Assembly: GCF_003438075.1 (NCBI RefSeq)
Contig: NZ_QSTA01000003.1
Location: forward strand, 62,001-126,000
Reading direction: 5' to 3'
DNA: 64,000 nucleotides
DNA from: Eubacterium sp. OM08-24
GTDB taxonomy: Bacteria; Bacillota; Clostridia; Oscillospirales; Acutalibacteraceae
The position numbers were made by a program, and so were the translations under genes. This document shows, piece after piece, positions 36,709-46,129 of this stretch; the stretch's first letter is position 1, and each line of letters begins with the position of its first letter. Under the pieces are notes generated by a model. That model saw nothing but the letters and a program-made list of their open reading frames with translations. It was not told where the DNA came from and made no database searches.

Positions 36709-37748
36709 TATTCAATTACAACTCCGTCATTGACCTCTACTACTTCACCGATGATTACAGCGTCCTCACCGTTTGCCTTGAGAACCTCAAGAGCCTTGTC
36801 TGCCTCGTCCTTGCTAACGGCAACGAGCATACCTACACCCATATTGAATGTATTAAACATATCGTGCTCTGAAATACCGCCGACTCTCTGAATAAGGTCA
36901 AAGATTGGGAGAACAGGAACAGCGCTCTTATTAATCTTAGCTGAAAGACCGTCATTTAACATACGAGGAATGTTCTCATAGAAACCGCCGCCTGTAATGT
37001 GAGATACAGCCTTTACTTCAACTTCCTTCATAAGAGCAAAGAGTGGTTTTACATATATTTTTGTAGGAGTGAGGAGAGTTTCACCGAGAGTTTTGTCAAG
37101 CTCAGGGTATGTATTATTGATTGTGTTTTCGTTAATATCAAAAACTTTTCTTACAAGTGAAAAACCATTTGAGTGAACACCTGAAGAACGAAGTGCAACC
37201 AAAACATCGCCTGCCTTGAGCTTAGAGCCGTCAATCATCTTTGGCTTGTCTGCAAGACCTACGCAAAAACCTGCAACATCGTATTCGTCAACAGGCATAA
37301 GACCCGGATGCTCGGCTGTTTCGCCGCCGATAAGCGCACACTCTGACATTACACAGCCGTCTGCCACACCCTTAACGATTTCTGCAACCTTTTCAGGATA
37401 GTTCTTGCCGATTGCAATGTAGTCGAGGAAGAACAACGGCTTTGCACCGCAGCAAATTACATCGTTTACGCACATAGCAACTGCATCAATACCGATAGTA
37501 TCGTGCTTATCCATAAGGAAAGCAAGCTTGATTTTTGTGCCTACACCGTCAGTACCGCTAACGAGTACAGGCTCTGTCATACCGCTTACATTTGGGGCAA
37601 AAAGGCCGCCAAAACCGCCGATACCTGAAACAACGCCGTCAATTTTTGTGCGTGCAACATGCTGTTTCATAAGTTCAACCGACTTATAACCTGCTGTTAC
37701 ATCAACACCTGCTGCCTTGTAGCTCTCTGAAAAACTCTTCATCTTCAA
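36708..37748 (-). CDS. purM: Phosphoribosylformylglycinamidine cyclo-ligase (AIR synthetase)
   Basis: 346 residues. Family markers include [40 protein letters not shown] (nucleotide loop), [10 protein letters not shown] and [17 protein letters not shown]. It makes aminoimidazole ribonucleotide from FGAM using ATP. Starts ATGAAGATG; 10 bp after the purF stop. Confidence 0.97.
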   Translation of the reverse strand: MKMKSFSESYKAAGVDVTAGYKSVELMKQHVARTKIDGVVSGIGGFGGLFAPNVSGMTEPVLVSGTDGVGTKIKLAFLMDKHDTIGIDAVAMCVNDVICCGAKPLFFLDYIAIGKNYPEKVAEIVKGVADGCVMSECALIGGETAEHPGLMPVDEYDVAGFCVGLADKPKMIDGSKLKAGDVLVALRSSGVHSNGFSLVRKVFDINENTINNTYPELDKTLGETLLTPTKIYVKPLFALMKEVEVKAVSHITGGGFYENIPRMLNDGLSAKINKSAVPVLPIFDLIQRVGGISEHDMFNTFNMGVGMLVAVSKDEADKALEVLKANGEDAVIIGEVVEVNDGVVIE

Positions 37749-37758
37749 TCACTCCAGA

Positions 37759-39210
37759 TTATTTTTTATTAATTTTCTTTGCAAATTTATCAACAAATAT
37801 AGTTCTCGGAATTTCCGCAGGATACTCTCCTGTAAAGCAACCGTTGCAAAATCCGACATCTGCACCCTCGGCAATTTGATTAAGACCCGAAACGCTGAGA
37901 TAGCCGAGCGAATCCGCACCGATTTCCTTACATATTTCTTCCTGTGAAAACTTATTTGCAATAAGCGACTCCTTGTTGTGAATATCCATACCAAAATAAC
38001 ATGGACAAACAAAAGGCGGAGAGCTTATGAGCATATGAACCTCTTTTGCACCTGCGTCACGCAAAAGTCTTACAATATGATTTGCGGTTTCGCCACGCAC
38101 AATAGAGTCATCTACAATAATAATTCTCTTACCGCTTACATTTGCCTTGAGGGCAGTAAGTCTTGTTCTGAGAAGTCTTTTCTTTTTATCCTTGCCTGTT
38201 CCGACAGTTCTGCCAATGTATTTATTCTTAACAAAGCCTGTTCCATACGGAATACCCGATGCCTTAGCATATCCCTGCGCCGCAATAATGCCGGAATCAG
38301 GAACACCGCACACCATATCCGCCTCAATAGGATGCTCATTATAAAGCAGTTCGCCTGCCTTAAATCTCGCATTATGAACACTCACTCCGTCAATTACACT
38401 GTCGGGACGAGCAACATAAACATATTCAAAAATACACATAGATGTGTTGAATGCCTTAATTCTCGACTTGTAGCTATGGAAACCCGTTTCGTCAATTACA
38501 ACCATTTCGCCCGGTTCGACATCACGCACAAATTCACCGCCGAGGCTGTCGATAACACAGCTTTCTGAAGTTATAACATAGCTGTTGTTGATTTTTCCGA
38601 TGCAAAGCGGACGAAAACCATTCTTATCTCTAAAGCCGATAAGTCTTGACGGGCCGCAAAGCACTGCGGAATATGCACCCTCCAGCTTATCCATAGCAAA
38701 CAAAACAGCTGTTTCAAGGTCATTTGTAGTACAACGCTCGGTTGCAATTACATAAGACATAACCTCAACATTTGAGTTTGACTGGAAAATTGCGCCGCCA
38801 TGCTCAAGCTGTTTACGAATTTCAGCAAAATTAGTGATAGCGCCGTTGCTCGCAATTGCAAGCGAACCTGCTATATATCTCATAACAAGCGGCTGATTTG
38901 CCGCTCTGTCAAGACTTTCGTGCGCACTGTAACGCACATGGCCAATGGCAATATTGCCGTCACCGAGTTTTTCAAGCGCCTTTTCACCTAATACCTCAGA
39001 CACCATACCAAACTCTTTTACAGTAGTAAAGTTTTCGTTATTGTTTACGGTAATACCTGCGCTCACCTGTCCCCTGTGCTGAAGTCCGTAAAGAGCCTCT
39101 CGGGTAAGGGATGCAATATTGAAATCATCACTGCTGTCTTTATAAACGCCGAACACGCCGCATTCATCATTTACCTTGTCTTTGTCATATATATCAACAT
39201 ACTTAATCAA
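37759..39210 (-). CDS. purF: Amidophosphoribosyltransferase
   Basis: 483 residues. Ntn glutaminase: a 16-residue propeptide precedes Cys17 (DECGVFG), which becomes the nucleophile after self-cleavage as in B. subtilis PurF. The PRPP-binding loop is [14 protein letters not shown]. Cysteines in the C-terminal half ([20 protein letters not shown]) match the 4Fe-4S cluster ligands of the oxygen-sensitive Bacillus-type enzyme. It catalyses the first committed step of purine synthesis. Its start overlaps the purE stop by 4 bp. Confidence 0.97.
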   Translation of the reverse strand: MIKYVDIYDKDKVNDECGVFGVYKDSSDDFNIASLTREALYGLQHRGQVSAGITVNNNENFTTVKEFGMVSEVLGEKALEKLGDGNIAIGHVRYSAHESLDRAANQPLVMRYIAGSLAIASNGAITNFAEIRKQLEHGGAIFQSNSNVEVMSYVIATERCTTNDLETAVLFAMDKLEGAYSAVLCGPSRLIGFRDKNGFRPLCIGKINNSYVITSESCVIDSLGGEFVRDVEPGEMVVIDETGFHSYKSRIKAFNTSMCIFEYVYVARPDSVIDGVSVHNARFKAGELLYNEHPIEADMVCGVPDSGIIAAQGYAKASGIPYGTGFVKNKYIGRTVGTGKDKKKRLLRTRLTALKANVSGKRIIIVDDSIVRGETANHIVRLLRDAGAKEVHMLISSPPFVCPCYFGMDIHNKESLIANKFSQEEICKEIGADSLGYLSVSGLNQIAEGADVGFCNGCFTGEYPAEIPRTIFVDKFAKKINKK

Positions 39211-39707
39211 AGTTCTGCCACCTTAAGCTGCATAGCCTCATCCTTTTTGGCTACGCCTTCTTCCATATCTGCTTTCATTTTCTCAAGCTTTTCTGCAAGA
39301 CTGTCATCAGAAAGAGCGAGCATTTCAATCGCAAGAATAGCGGCATTTGCAGCGCCGTCAACAGCAACTGTTGCAACAGGAATACCTGTTGGCATCATAA
39401 CTGTTGCAAGCAAAGCGTCCATACCGTCAAACGCAGCCGATTTGCAAGGAATACCGATTACAGGCAAAGTTGTTTTTGCCGCAAGCACACCTGCAAGGTG
39501 AGCAGCCATACCTGCTGCTGCAATGATTACTCCAAAGCCGTTTTTCTTTGCGTTGCTCGAAAATTCAATAGCAGCGTCGGGAGTTCTGTGAGCACTCATA
39601 ACATGCACTTCATATGGAACACCAAATTCCTTAAGCTTTGTGACAGCCTTTGAAACGATAGGGAAATCACTGTCAGAACCCATAATAATAGCAACCTTTT
39701 TCATCAT
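39207..39707 (-). CDS. purE: N5-carboxyaminoimidazole ribonucleotide mutase
   Basis: 166 residues, class I Pur[13 protein letters not shown], the catalytic His in VMSAHRTPD and [14 protein letters not shown] are present. It converts N5-CAIR to CAIR; purK is not in the window. First gene of the operon, ATG 39707 or 39704 after AAGGAGTG, with a promoter about 107 bp upstream. The leader forms small hairpins but has no recognisable purine riboswitch. Confidence 0.96.
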   Translation of the reverse strand: MMKKVAIIMGSDSDFPIVSKAVTKLKEFGVPYEVHVMSAHRTPDAAIEFSSNAKKNGFGVIIAAAGMAAHLAGVLAAKTTLPVIGIPCKSAAFDGMDALLATVMMPTGIPVATVAVDGAANAAILAIEMLALSDDSLAEKLEKMKADMEEGVAKKDEAMQLKVAEL

Positions 39708-39813
39708 TACACTCCTTAACTTTTAACAGCACCGCATAAAACGGCGGTATAATTATTTCGATAAAGATGCCGAAAGCGGCAAAAGTCTTTACCGTAAAAT
39801 CACTTTAACTACC

Positions 39814-39842
39814 ATTATATAAAAAATCCAATTAAATTGCAA
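39814..39842 (-). promoter_or_regulatory. Promoter of purine operon
   Basis: Minus strand TTGCAA (39842-39837), 17-bp spacer, TATAAT (39819-39814). The roughly 100-nt leader that follows holds hairpins GCCGCTTTCGGC and CCGCCGTTTTATGCGG. I see no guanine-riboswitch core. Confidence 0.72.
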
Positions 39843-39916
39843 TATGTGACAGGAATAATTTTGCTTTTCATTATTAAAGTTATGGTTTAAAAGTAAAAAA
39901 TATCTTCAAATAACAA

Positions 39917-39945
39917 ATAATCCGCCACTTTGCAATGACGGATTA
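39917..39945 (-). terminator. Terminator of the CmpB-family gene
   Basis: AGTAATCCG/CGGATTATT stem with about 11-nt loop just past the stop codon at 39976; minus-strand continuation is TTTGTTATTT. Confidence 0.65.
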
Positions 39946-39975
39946 CTAAACCTGAGTATTATTTCTTAATTTCAT

Positions 39976-41364
39976 TTAATCAGGTGCTTTCATATTTGGG
40001 AACAGAAATTCCATTTTCTCATCGTCAAAATGGTCATCAATATACTGCACAAAGGCGTTATCGGTATTTGGATTTACCGCTCTGTCCTGCCATCTGTAAA
40101 CCGCTGCACAAGACATAAACGCATTGAAAGCCATAAATATAATGAGTACAGCTGTCATTACACCGCCTGCACGCTTTGGTATTTTTTCAATTAATCTTGC
40201 AAGCCAAGGGTAAACAAAGCGCACCCATACAAGTCCTAAAAAGCCCCAAATAAGCGCATACATAAGGTTTGTGCGTCCGTTAAAATTCAGCGGAGTATCA
40301 CTGTAATCCCACGACACCGTACCGAAAAGCGTTTCCTGAAACCACGAGCAAAAATATTCAAAGCTTGCACCCACCACAGCACTGATAACATAAATAAGCG
40401 TATCGTTGAGCTTGTAGAGCTTATAAAGCACTACCGTCAAAAAACAAGCGCCGCCGCCATAAACGGGGATAAAAGGCCCGTACACAAGACCGACTCTCAC
40501 CTGAAAATTACCGTCAATCATAAATGCCCATATTGTTTCGAGCACTGTACCGAAAAGCGAACCGATTACAAAAAGGTAAAACAGCTTTGTAAAACAAAGT
40601 CCGAACGCAAACGGGCGCTCCTCCTTGTTTTCAAAAACAGCCGTATATTCGGTCATATTCTTATCCTTTACCTCGCCGACCTTGTCGGAAATCATACCGA
40701 GATAAACACTTGTTTTAAGGTCCGGAAAAGCGCCGGCAAGTCGCCTTCTCAATATATTCTCGGTAAAAAGTCTGTTACAGTTTTCGCCTATAAGTTTTAT
40801 TTTTTCCTCGTCCGCATCATCTCCGAGCAATTCTTCAATATTGCTTAAATATTTTATTCTGCGTTTTAATCTTATAACCGTAATCACAGAAAAAATATAG
40901 TCAAGCAAAATTATTGCAAGCAGAGCAAACAAAATTATATAGCTGACTGTAGTCGGAATAAGCATAACAAGTGCATCGGATACGGGCATAAATATTTTTA
41001 TAAAACCAAATCCGAAAATTCCTGCCAACAATGCATAAGGCAAAGATATATAACTGCCGATGCTAAATTTTGCCTGCGAATAATCCCATACCTTAAAGCC
41101 GAGTATTTTTTCAAACAAAAATCCCGACAATACTATTATACCTGTTGTAAGTGCGATTGACGCAACAAGCAAAAGCAGCGGATAATTCTCAAGCGGAGTG
41201 AGAACCAATCTGCATATTACAGCTGTAAGTCCGTACATTGGAAAAAACGGCGAGGTAAGAAAGCCGTTATTTCTGAATTTTTTATTTACAGCAAGGTTTC
41301 GTATTACATTACCAACCCAGCCTAAAAACGAAAATATAACGAATGTCCATAGAATAAGAATCAT
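39976..41364 (-). CDS. Polytopic membrane protein, ABC_trans_CmpB family, duplicated
   Basis: 462 residues, about ten or more hydrophobic helices. Two similar halves are seen: FLGWVGNVIRN...FLTSPFFPMYGLTAV early, and LFGTVLETIWAF...VGLVYGPFIPVYGGGA at about 275-310. Each is followed by a W-D-Y motif (VWDYSQAKF, SWDYSDTPLNFNGR). This is the putative ABC-transporter type IV (CmpB) family of Firmicutes, common in clostridia and without a proven function. The tandem duplication makes it about twice the usual length. Monocistronic. Confidence 0.82.
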   Translation of the reverse strand: MILILWTFVIFSFLGWVGNVIRNLAVNKKFRNNGFLTSPFFPMYGLTAVICRLVLTPLENYPLLLLVASIALTTGIIVLSGFLFEKILGFKVWDYSQAKFSIGSYISLPYALLAGIFGFGFIKIFMPVSDALVMLIPTTVSYIILFALLAIILLDYIFSVITVIRLKRRIKYLSNIEELLGDDADEEKIKLIGENCNRLFTENILRRRLAGAFPDLKTSVYLGMISDKVGEVKDKNMTEYTAVFENKEERPFAFGLCFTKLFYLFVIGSLFGTVLETIWAFMIDGNFQVRVGLVYGPFIPVYGGGACFLTVVLYKLYKLNDTLIYVISAVVGASFEYFCSWFQETLFGTVSWDYSDTPLNFNGRTNLMYALIWGFLGLVWVRFVYPWLARLIEKIPKRAGGVMTAVLIIFMAFNAFMSCAAVYRWQDRAVNPNTDNAFVQYIDDHFDDEKMEFLFPNMKAPD

Positions 41365-41390
41365 TAATTCACTTCCTATAAAAAAGCACC

Positions 41391-41419
41391 TAAGGGTGCA
41401 GAAAAGAACTGCACCCTTA
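41391..41419 (-). terminator. Terminator of NfeD-SPFH operon
   Basis: TAAGGGTGCAG/CTGCACCCTTA stem, 7-nt loop; on the minus strand followed by GGTGCTTTTTTA. Confidence 0.85.
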
Positions 41420-41450
41420 TGCCTTATTTTTGATTTAAGATTGTACTATT

Positions 41451-42353
41451 TTACTTAGTCGGCTCATCTTTCCAGATTTCCTTAATTGCGGCAACATTTC
41501 CTGCAATCGACTGAAGTTCTGACGGAATGATAATTTTTGTAGCCTTGCCGTCAGCAGCCTTTGCAAATGCCTCAAGCGACTTAAGCTGAATAATTCTGTC
41601 TGTCGGAGCAGCCTCGTTAAGCATACGAAGTGCGTCTGCGTTAGCTCTCTGAACTGTAAGAATAGCCTCAGCCTCACCGGCAGCCTCTCTGATTTTCTGT
41701 TCCTTAACAGCGTCAGCCTTAAGAATAGCAGACTCTTTAAGACCCTCGGCAATAAGAATCTGACTGCGCTTTTCACCCTCGGCATCAAGGATTTTAGCTC
41801 TTCTTTCACGCTCTGCCTTCATCTGCTTTTCCATTGCGTCCTGAATTTCACGAGGAGGAAGAATGTTTTTAAGCTCAACTCTCTTTACTCTGATACCCCA
41901 TGCGTCGGTAGCCTCATCAAGGATAATTCTGATTTTATCGTTGATAGTGTCACGGGAAGTAAGTGTGCTGTCAAGCTCAAGCTCACCGATAATATTACGA
42001 AGAGTTGTAGCTGTAAGATTTTCGATAGCGTTAAGTGGGCGCTCAACACCGTAGCTGTAAAGTTTAGGGTCTGTAATTTCAAAATAAACTACGGTATCAA
42101 TCTGCATAGTAACATTATCTCTTGTGATAACAGGCTGAGGCGGGAAGTCAACTACCTGCTCTTTTAAAGATACTTTTCTTGAAACTTTGTCGATAAAAGG
42201 AATTTTTACATGCAAGCCCGTACCCCAAGTTGAGTGATAAGCACCGAGTCTTTCAACTACATAAGCGTGCGCCTGCGGTACGATTTTAACATTGCTGATT
42301 ATAGCAATTAAAATGATTAATAAAATAATTGCAATTACAATTAACGGTCCCAT
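41451..42353 (-). CDS. SPFH/band-7 membrane protein (stomatin-like, QmcA type)
   Basis: 300 residues from ATG 42353 (GGAGAAATCAG upstream). N-terminal membrane helix about 4-21, then the SPFH domain (VPQAHAYVVERLGAYHSTWGTGLHVKIP, in part 25-52) and a long Ala/Glu-rich coiled coil (about 180-255: AEGEKRSQILIAEGLKESAIL). It probably forms large oligomeric cages in lipid microdomains. The NfeD-like gene lies 21 bp upstream, the classic NfeD-stomatin pair implicated in membrane organisation and quality control. Confidence 0.92.
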   Translation of the reverse strand: MGPLIVIAIILLIILIAIISNVKIVPQAHAYVVERLGAYHSTWGTGLHVKIPFIDKVSRKVSLKEQVVDFPPQPVITRDNVTMQIDTVVYFEITDPKLYSYGVERPLNAIENLTATTLRNIIGELELDSTLTSRDTINDKIRIILDEATDAWGIRVKRVELKNILPPREIQDAMEKQMKAERERRAKILDAEGEKRSQILIAEGLKESAILKADAVKEQKIREAAGEAEAILTVQRANADALRMLNEAAPTDRIIQLKSLEAFAKAADGKATKIIIPSELQSIAGNVAAIKEIWKDEPTK

Positions 42354-42374
42354 TCTGATTTCTCCATTCAATAA

Positions 42375-42821
42375 TTATTCTCCCTGCCAAGGTTCAACTA
42401 TCATTTTTACACCCTCAATGGCAAGAATTTTGACTTTATCGTCTTTTTTTACAGGTGTAGGATTTTTCAGCTTTGCGGTCCAGACTTCACCGCTCACCTT
42501 TACCTGACCCACTGCTTCCAAAGTGTCAATATCGGTAAGCATTACACCTGTTTGCCCAATAAATCTGTCGGAATTTGTTTTTACCTCCTTATGACCTTTT
42601 TTATACTTATCCACAAGCGGTTTTGTAGCAATGAGCGTACCGCAGGTAACTACGATAAACACTATAACCTGAACAAGCACAGACGAAGTAATAAGAGAGG
42701 ATACGGCAGCGCAAAGTGCACCTACGACAAACCATATTGAAACAAGCTGATTTGTTGCGGCCTCGCCCACAGCCATAACCACTGCAATACCAATCCAGAC
42801 AAAAGGCATATACTCTTCCAT
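42375..42821 (-). CDS. NfeD-family membrane protein
   Basis: 148 residues from ATG 42821 (AAAGGAGATG upstream). Three or so membrane helices in the first 75 residues and a C-terminal OB-fold (about 90-148: DRFIGQTGVMLTDIDTLEAVGQVKVSGEVWTA), which matches the short NfeD1b class without the ClpP-like protease domain. It is the partner of the downstream SPFH protein. It is the last chromosomal gene before the mobile element. Confidence 0.9.
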   Translation of the reverse strand: MEEYMPFVWIGIAVVMAVGEAATNQLVSIWFVVGALCAAVSSLITSSVLVQVIVFIVVTCGTLIATKPLVDKYKKGHKEVKTNSDRFIGQTGVMLTDIDTLEAVGQVKVSGEVWTAKLKNPTPVKKDDKVKILAIEGVKMIVEPWQGE

Positions 42822-43207
42822 ATTCACATCTCCTTTCACAACAACATTCTACCATAAGAACAATATACAGTCAATTATTTTTTCAAATTATACTATAATT
42901 TTTAATAGATTTATTAATATTTAATTGATATTCTGTTAAAATCTATTCTCGCCCACAGCATTGTATTCCGTTTTGAACATTTCAAATTACGGCTTAATAT
43001 TATTTTATCCATAGTATATATACATATTTACTTAACATAAAAAGCTAAACTACGCTTTATGATATTTTAAAAGGGCATTATTTCAACAGAAATAATGCCC
43101 TAACTCAAAATTAACACTATTATTTAAATAAAATTTTATATCTGATTTTTGATTATCCGCATAAACACTATACTTTCAAGCATTTTGAAATATAGGAAAG
43201 CACTCAT
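42822..43207. other. Intergenic region containing the left junction of the mobile element
   Basis: AT-rich, no gene seen. A 13-bp stem (AGGGCATTATTTC/GAAATAATGCCCT, 43072-43101) with a 4-nt loop is conspicuous; it has no strong T-run on either strand. The chromosomal/element boundary should fall between about 43110 and 43200, to the left of the arm-type repeats at 43208. I could not pin it to the base. Confidence 0.5.
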
Positions 43208-43232
43208 TTTACCACGAATTTACCACGATTGA
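43208..43232 (+). repeat. Integrase arm-type direct repeat, left end
   Basis: TTTACCACGA, 3 bp, then TACCACGATTGA. Matches 57785-57810 in spacing and orientation; in Tn916 such DR-2 repeats near both ends bind the integrase N-terminal domain. Confidence 0.65.
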
Positions 43233-43260
43233 ATGAGCCTTGATATGACGTAAGAATTTG

Positions 43261-43292
43261 AAAAGGACACCGTATAGTTTGGTGTCCTTTTA
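43261..43292. terminator. Hairpin near the left end of the element
   Basis: AAAAGGACACC/GGTGTCCTTTT 11-bp stem with 9-nt loop; reads as a terminator on either strand and may insulate the element from outside transcription. Confidence 0.75.
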
Positions 43293-43580
43293 CATGAAAA
43301 TCATTAGTCGCTATTGATTGTTATTATACATTTTGTTAATTGTTCTTATTTCTTTTACGTTTTTTACCGAAAATCATGAGTATTGTCCGAGAGTGATTGG
43401 TCTTGCGTATGGTTAACCCTAAAGTTATGGAAATAAGACTTAGAAGCAAACTTAAGAGTGTGTTGATAGTGCATTATCTTAAAATTTTGTTATAATGGTA
43501 TCGTAATTTAAGACACTTCAAGAGACATTTCTTAATGAATCTGATATACTGTAAACACTACAGAAAGAAGGATTATTATT

Positions 43581-43928
43581 ATGTCTCGAACAAGAAGAAA
43601 TTTCTCTGCCAAATTCAAATCAGAATTAGTGATTGAACTGCTCAAAGGAGAAAAAGACTTAAATACAATCGCAACCGAAAACAATATTCAGCCGAATCTT
43701 CTCCGCAACTGGAAGAAGGAGTTCCTCGATAAAGCATCCGTGGTTTTTAATGACACACGAGAGGATAATCTGAAAGAAAAACTCGCTTTAGAACGCAAGG
43801 AAAAAGCTGAATATGCGAAAAAAGTTGGCCAGCTCACCATGCAGGTGGATTGGTTGAAAAAAAAATCTGAAGAAACACTTGGACCTGACTACGAGAGTAA
43901 ATTTAGTCCAAAACCTTTTGAAGACTAA
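43581..43928 (+). CDS. IS3-family transposase OrfA
   Basis: 115 residues. N-terminal helix-turn-helix (NFSAKFKSELVIELLKGEKDLNTIA) that binds the terminal repeats and a leucine-rich coiled coil toward the C-terminus (KEKLALERKEKAEYAKKVG). RBS AAGAAGG precedes ATG 43581. Overlaps orfB by 50 bp. A run of nine A (43857-43865) lies in the overlap. Confidence 0.93.
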   Translation: MSRTRRNFSAKFKSELVIELLKGEKDLNTIATENNIQPNLLRNWKKEFLDKASVVFNDTREDNLKEKLALERKEKAEYAKKVGQLTMQVDWLKKKSEETLGPDYESKFSPKPFED

Positions 43929-44739
43929 AGAACTTCCAGTTAAAACAGGAGCTACACTTCTTGATATCAATCGTACCAGTGTTTATTACAAGGGCATGCC
44001 CATATCTCAGGAGGAGTTGGATTGCAAATCGATCATAGATCGATTACACACGGATAATCCGGCCTGGGGAGCACGACAACTGTCTGCTCAACTGAAGAAG
44101 CGTGGGCATCAGGTTGGTCGCCGGAAAACGCGCCGTTATATGAATGAAATGGGGATTGATCCAATTTATCCAAAAATGAACCTTTCTAAACGTATGCGAC
44201 AGGCTAAAGTCTGCCCGTATCTGCTACGTAACGCCGTTATCGACCGTCCAAATCAGGCATGGTCAATCGACATTACATACATCCCCATTAAGCGTGGATT
44301 TCTGTATCTGACCGCTGTGATTGACTGGTACAGCCGCTGTATCGTTGGCTGGGAAGTCGATGATACTCTGGATACCAGAATGGTCATAACTGCGTTAAAA
44401 AAGGCGTTTATAGTGGCAAAACCTGTTATCCTGAATTCAGATCAGGGCTGTCAGTTTACAAGCAATGAGTACATGAATTTCCTCAAAGAGAACCAGATCC
44501 GTCAAAGCATGGATGGTAAAAGCCGGTGGGCTGACAATATCATGATTGAACGATGGTTCCGAAGCTTCAAGTACGAGGAAGCATATCTGACCCAATATAA
44601 CAATATCAGAGAAGCACGGAAGGCAATCGGTAAATATGTGCACACTTACAACTTTGAACGTTGTCATTCTGCACTCAATAAGCAAACACCGGCATCCTGC
44701 TATTATCCGATTCTGTTACTGGATGATCATGCAGCCTAA
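43879..44739 (+). CDS. IS3-family transposase OrfB (DDE integrase core)
   Basis: 286 residues if begun at TTG 43879; the frame itself opens at 43858. HTH_21 region (DNPAWGARQLSAQLKKRGHQVGRR is the usual segment; here about 60-82), then the rve catalytic core with Asp in SIDITYIP, Asp in NSDQGCQF and Glu in MIERWFRSFKYEE. Normally made as an OrfAB fusion by -1 frameshifting. Here orfB lies in the +1 (equivalently -2) frame relative to orfA, and a -1 shift at the A9 run meets TGA at 43868. The fusion would need transcriptional slippage, or a one-base indel has occurred in the A-run. Confidence 0.92.
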   Translation: MDLTTRVNLVQNLLKTKELPVKTGATLLDINRTSVYYKGMPISQEELDCKSIIDRLHTDNPAWGARQLSAQLKKRGHQVGRRKTRRYMNEMGIDPIYPKMNLSKRMRQAKVCPYLLRNAVIDRPNQAWSIDITYIPIKRGFLYLTAVIDWYSRCIVGWEVDDTLDTRMVITALKKAFIVAKPVILNSDQGCQFTSNEYMNFLKENQIRQSMDGKSRWADNIMIERWFRSFKYEEAYLTQYNNIREARKAIGKYVHTYNFERCHSALNKQTPASCYYPILLLDDHAA

Positions 44740-44804
44740 GGGGGGATTTTCTCCCCTACCCAGTTACATATATCAGTTCATTATAAAAAGCTTAGATTTT
44801 TGTC

Positions 44805-44832
44805 TTGACAACTGAACCACTATATGTATAAT
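44805..44832 (+). promoter_or_regulatory. Hybrid promoter for erm(B) created by IS insertion
   Basis: TTGACA (44805-44810) inside the right terminal repeat of the IS, 16-bp spacer, TATAAT (44827-44832) from the resident erm(B) promoter. Both hexamers are consensus. The transcription start would be near 44840, upstream of the leader peptide. Confidence 0.85.
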
Positions 44833-44889
44833 AGGAATTGAAGTTAAATTAGATGCTAAAAATTTGTAATTAAGAAGGAGGGATTCGTC

Positions 44890-44973
44890 ATGTTGGTATT
44901 CCAAATGCGTAATGTAGATAAAACATCTACTGTTTTGAAACAGACTAAAAACAGTGATTACGCAGATAAATAA
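44890..44973 (+). CDS. ermBL: erm(B) leader peptide
   Basis: 27-codon frame from ATG 44890 to TAA, starting MLVFQMRNVDKTSTVL. AAGAAGGAGG lies 8-9 bp upstream. It is the well known ErmBL peptide: macrolide-dependent ribosome stalling in it opens the erm(B) ribosome-binding site. Leader and the 124-bp spacer to erm(B) are present, so inducible attenuation should be possible, though the new strong promoter will raise basal transcription. Confidence 0.93.
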   Translation: MLVFQMRNVDKTSTVLKQTKNSDYADK

Positions 44974-45097
44974 ATACGTTAGATTAATTCCTACCAGTGA
45001 CTAATCTTATGACTTTTTAAACAGATAACTAAAATTACAAACAAATCGTTTAACTTCTGTATTTATTTATAGATGTAATCACTTCAGGAGTGATTAC

Positions 45098-45835
45098 ATG
45101 AACAAAAATATAAAATATTCTCAAAACTTTTTAACGAGTGAAAAAGTACTCAACCAAATAATAAAACAATTGAATTTAAAAGAAACCGATACCGTTTACG
45201 AAATTGGAACAGGTAAAGGGCATTTAACGACGAAACTGGCTAAAATAAGTAAACAGGTAACGTCTATTGAATTAGACAGTCATCTATTCAACTTATCGTC
45301 AGAAAAATTAAAACTGAATACTCGTGTCACTTTAATTCACCAAGATATTCTACAGTTTCAATTCCCTAACAAACAGAGGTATAAAATTGTTGGGAGTATT
45401 CCTTACCATTTAAGCACACAAATTATTAAAAAAGTGGTTTTTGAAAGCCATGCGTCTGACATCTATCTGATTGTTGAAGAAGGATTCTACAAGCGTACCT
45501 TGGATATTCACCGAACACTAGGGTTGCTCTTGCACACTCAAGTCTCGATTCAGCAATTGCTTAAGCTGCCAGCGGAATGCTTTCATCCTAAACCAAAAGT
45601 AAACAGTGTCTTAATAAAACTTACCCGCCATACCACAGATGTTCCAGATAAATATTGGAAGCTATATACGTACTTTGTTTCAAAATGGGTCAATCGAGAA
45701 TATCGTCAACTGTTTACTAAAAATCAGTTTCATCAAGCAATGAAACACGCCAAAGTAAACAATTTAAGTACCGTTACTTATGAGCAAGTATTGTCTATTT
45801 TTAATAGTTATCTATTATTTAACGGGAGGAAATAA
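45098..45835 (+). CDS. erm(B): 23S rRNA (adenine-N6) methyltransferase Erm(B)
   Basis: 245 residues, the full length of Erm(B), recognised by its sequence ([18 protein letters not shown]... to ...[10 protein letters not shown]). SAM-binding [10 protein letters not shown] and catalytic motif SIPYHLST (N-I/L-P-Y type). It dimethylates A2058 of 23S rRNA, giving resistance to macrolides, lincosamides and streptogramin B. RBS CAGGAGTGATTAC before ATG. The flanks continue as in streptococcal/enterococcal plasmids. GC and codon use are lower than in the surrounding chromosome. Confidence 0.98.
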
Positions 45836-45839
45836 TTCT

Positions 45840-45953
45840 ATGAGTCGCTTTTGTAAATTTGGAAAGTTACACGTTACTAAAGGGAATGTAGATAAATTAT
45901 TAGGTATACTACTGACAGCTTCCAAGGAGCTAAAGCGCTCGGGACCCCATTAA
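45840..45953 (+). pseudogene. Short remnant ORF downstream of erm(B)
   Basis: 37 codons starting MSRFCKFGKLHVTKGNV, with GGAGG in the end of erm(B) as its ribosome-binding site. It is the short frame commonly found immediately after erm(B) on Inc18-type plasmids and Tn917-like elements. It ends in a hairpin region (45962-46002) and is probably a truncated gene without function. Confidence 0.6.
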
Positions 45954-45961
45954 GTATTTTT

Positions 45962-46002
45962 AAAAGCATGGTCGCAAGTTTCACTAGCAGCCATGCTTTT
46001 AT
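45962..46002 (+). terminator. Terminator downstream of erm(B)
   Basis: AAAAGCATGG/CCATGCTTTT 10-bp stem with 19-nt loop, reading as terminator in either direction. Confidence 0.75.
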
Positions 46003-46094
46003 TGAATCATTGTAGGACATTTTAAAGATAATTGCCCACTTTAAAATTAAACATGTGCTTAGAATCGTTCTAGGCAACACCAATAACAATCACT

Positions 46095-46129
46095 AATCAC
46101 AAGTGATTTGTGATTAATCACTTGTGATT
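46095..46129. repeat. 14-bp inverted repeat upstream of copF
   Basis: AATCACAAGTGATT and AATCACTTGTGATT separated by 7 bp, about 70 bp before the copF/copR start. Each half is itself partly palindromic. Candidate protein-binding site or plasmid junction hairpin; function unknown. Confidence 0.45.

Larger units (their letters stand above)
43493..44824 (+). mobile_element. IS3-family insertion sequence in the erm(B) promoter
   Basis: 1332 bp. The left end TATAATGGTATCG...AAGACA and the right end, reversed, TATAGTGGTTCAG...AAGACA form imperfect terminal inverted repeats of about 25 bp. Flanks show a 3-bp direct duplication TGT (43490-43492 and 44825-44827). Removing the element plus one TGT restores the standard erm(B) upstream sequence (TTAAAATTTTGTATAATAGG), which fixes the insertion site exactly. 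Carries orfA and orfB. Confidence 0.88.

Noticed and set aside
39708..39813. Purine or PRPP riboswitch before purE
   Set aside because: The leader has two small hairpins but none of the conserved core sequences I know for these classes; not supportable by eye.
43072..43101. Strong hairpin near the left junction as a terminator
   Set aside because: 13-bp stem but no proper T-run on either strand, and no gene ends directly before it; kept only as part of the intergenic description.
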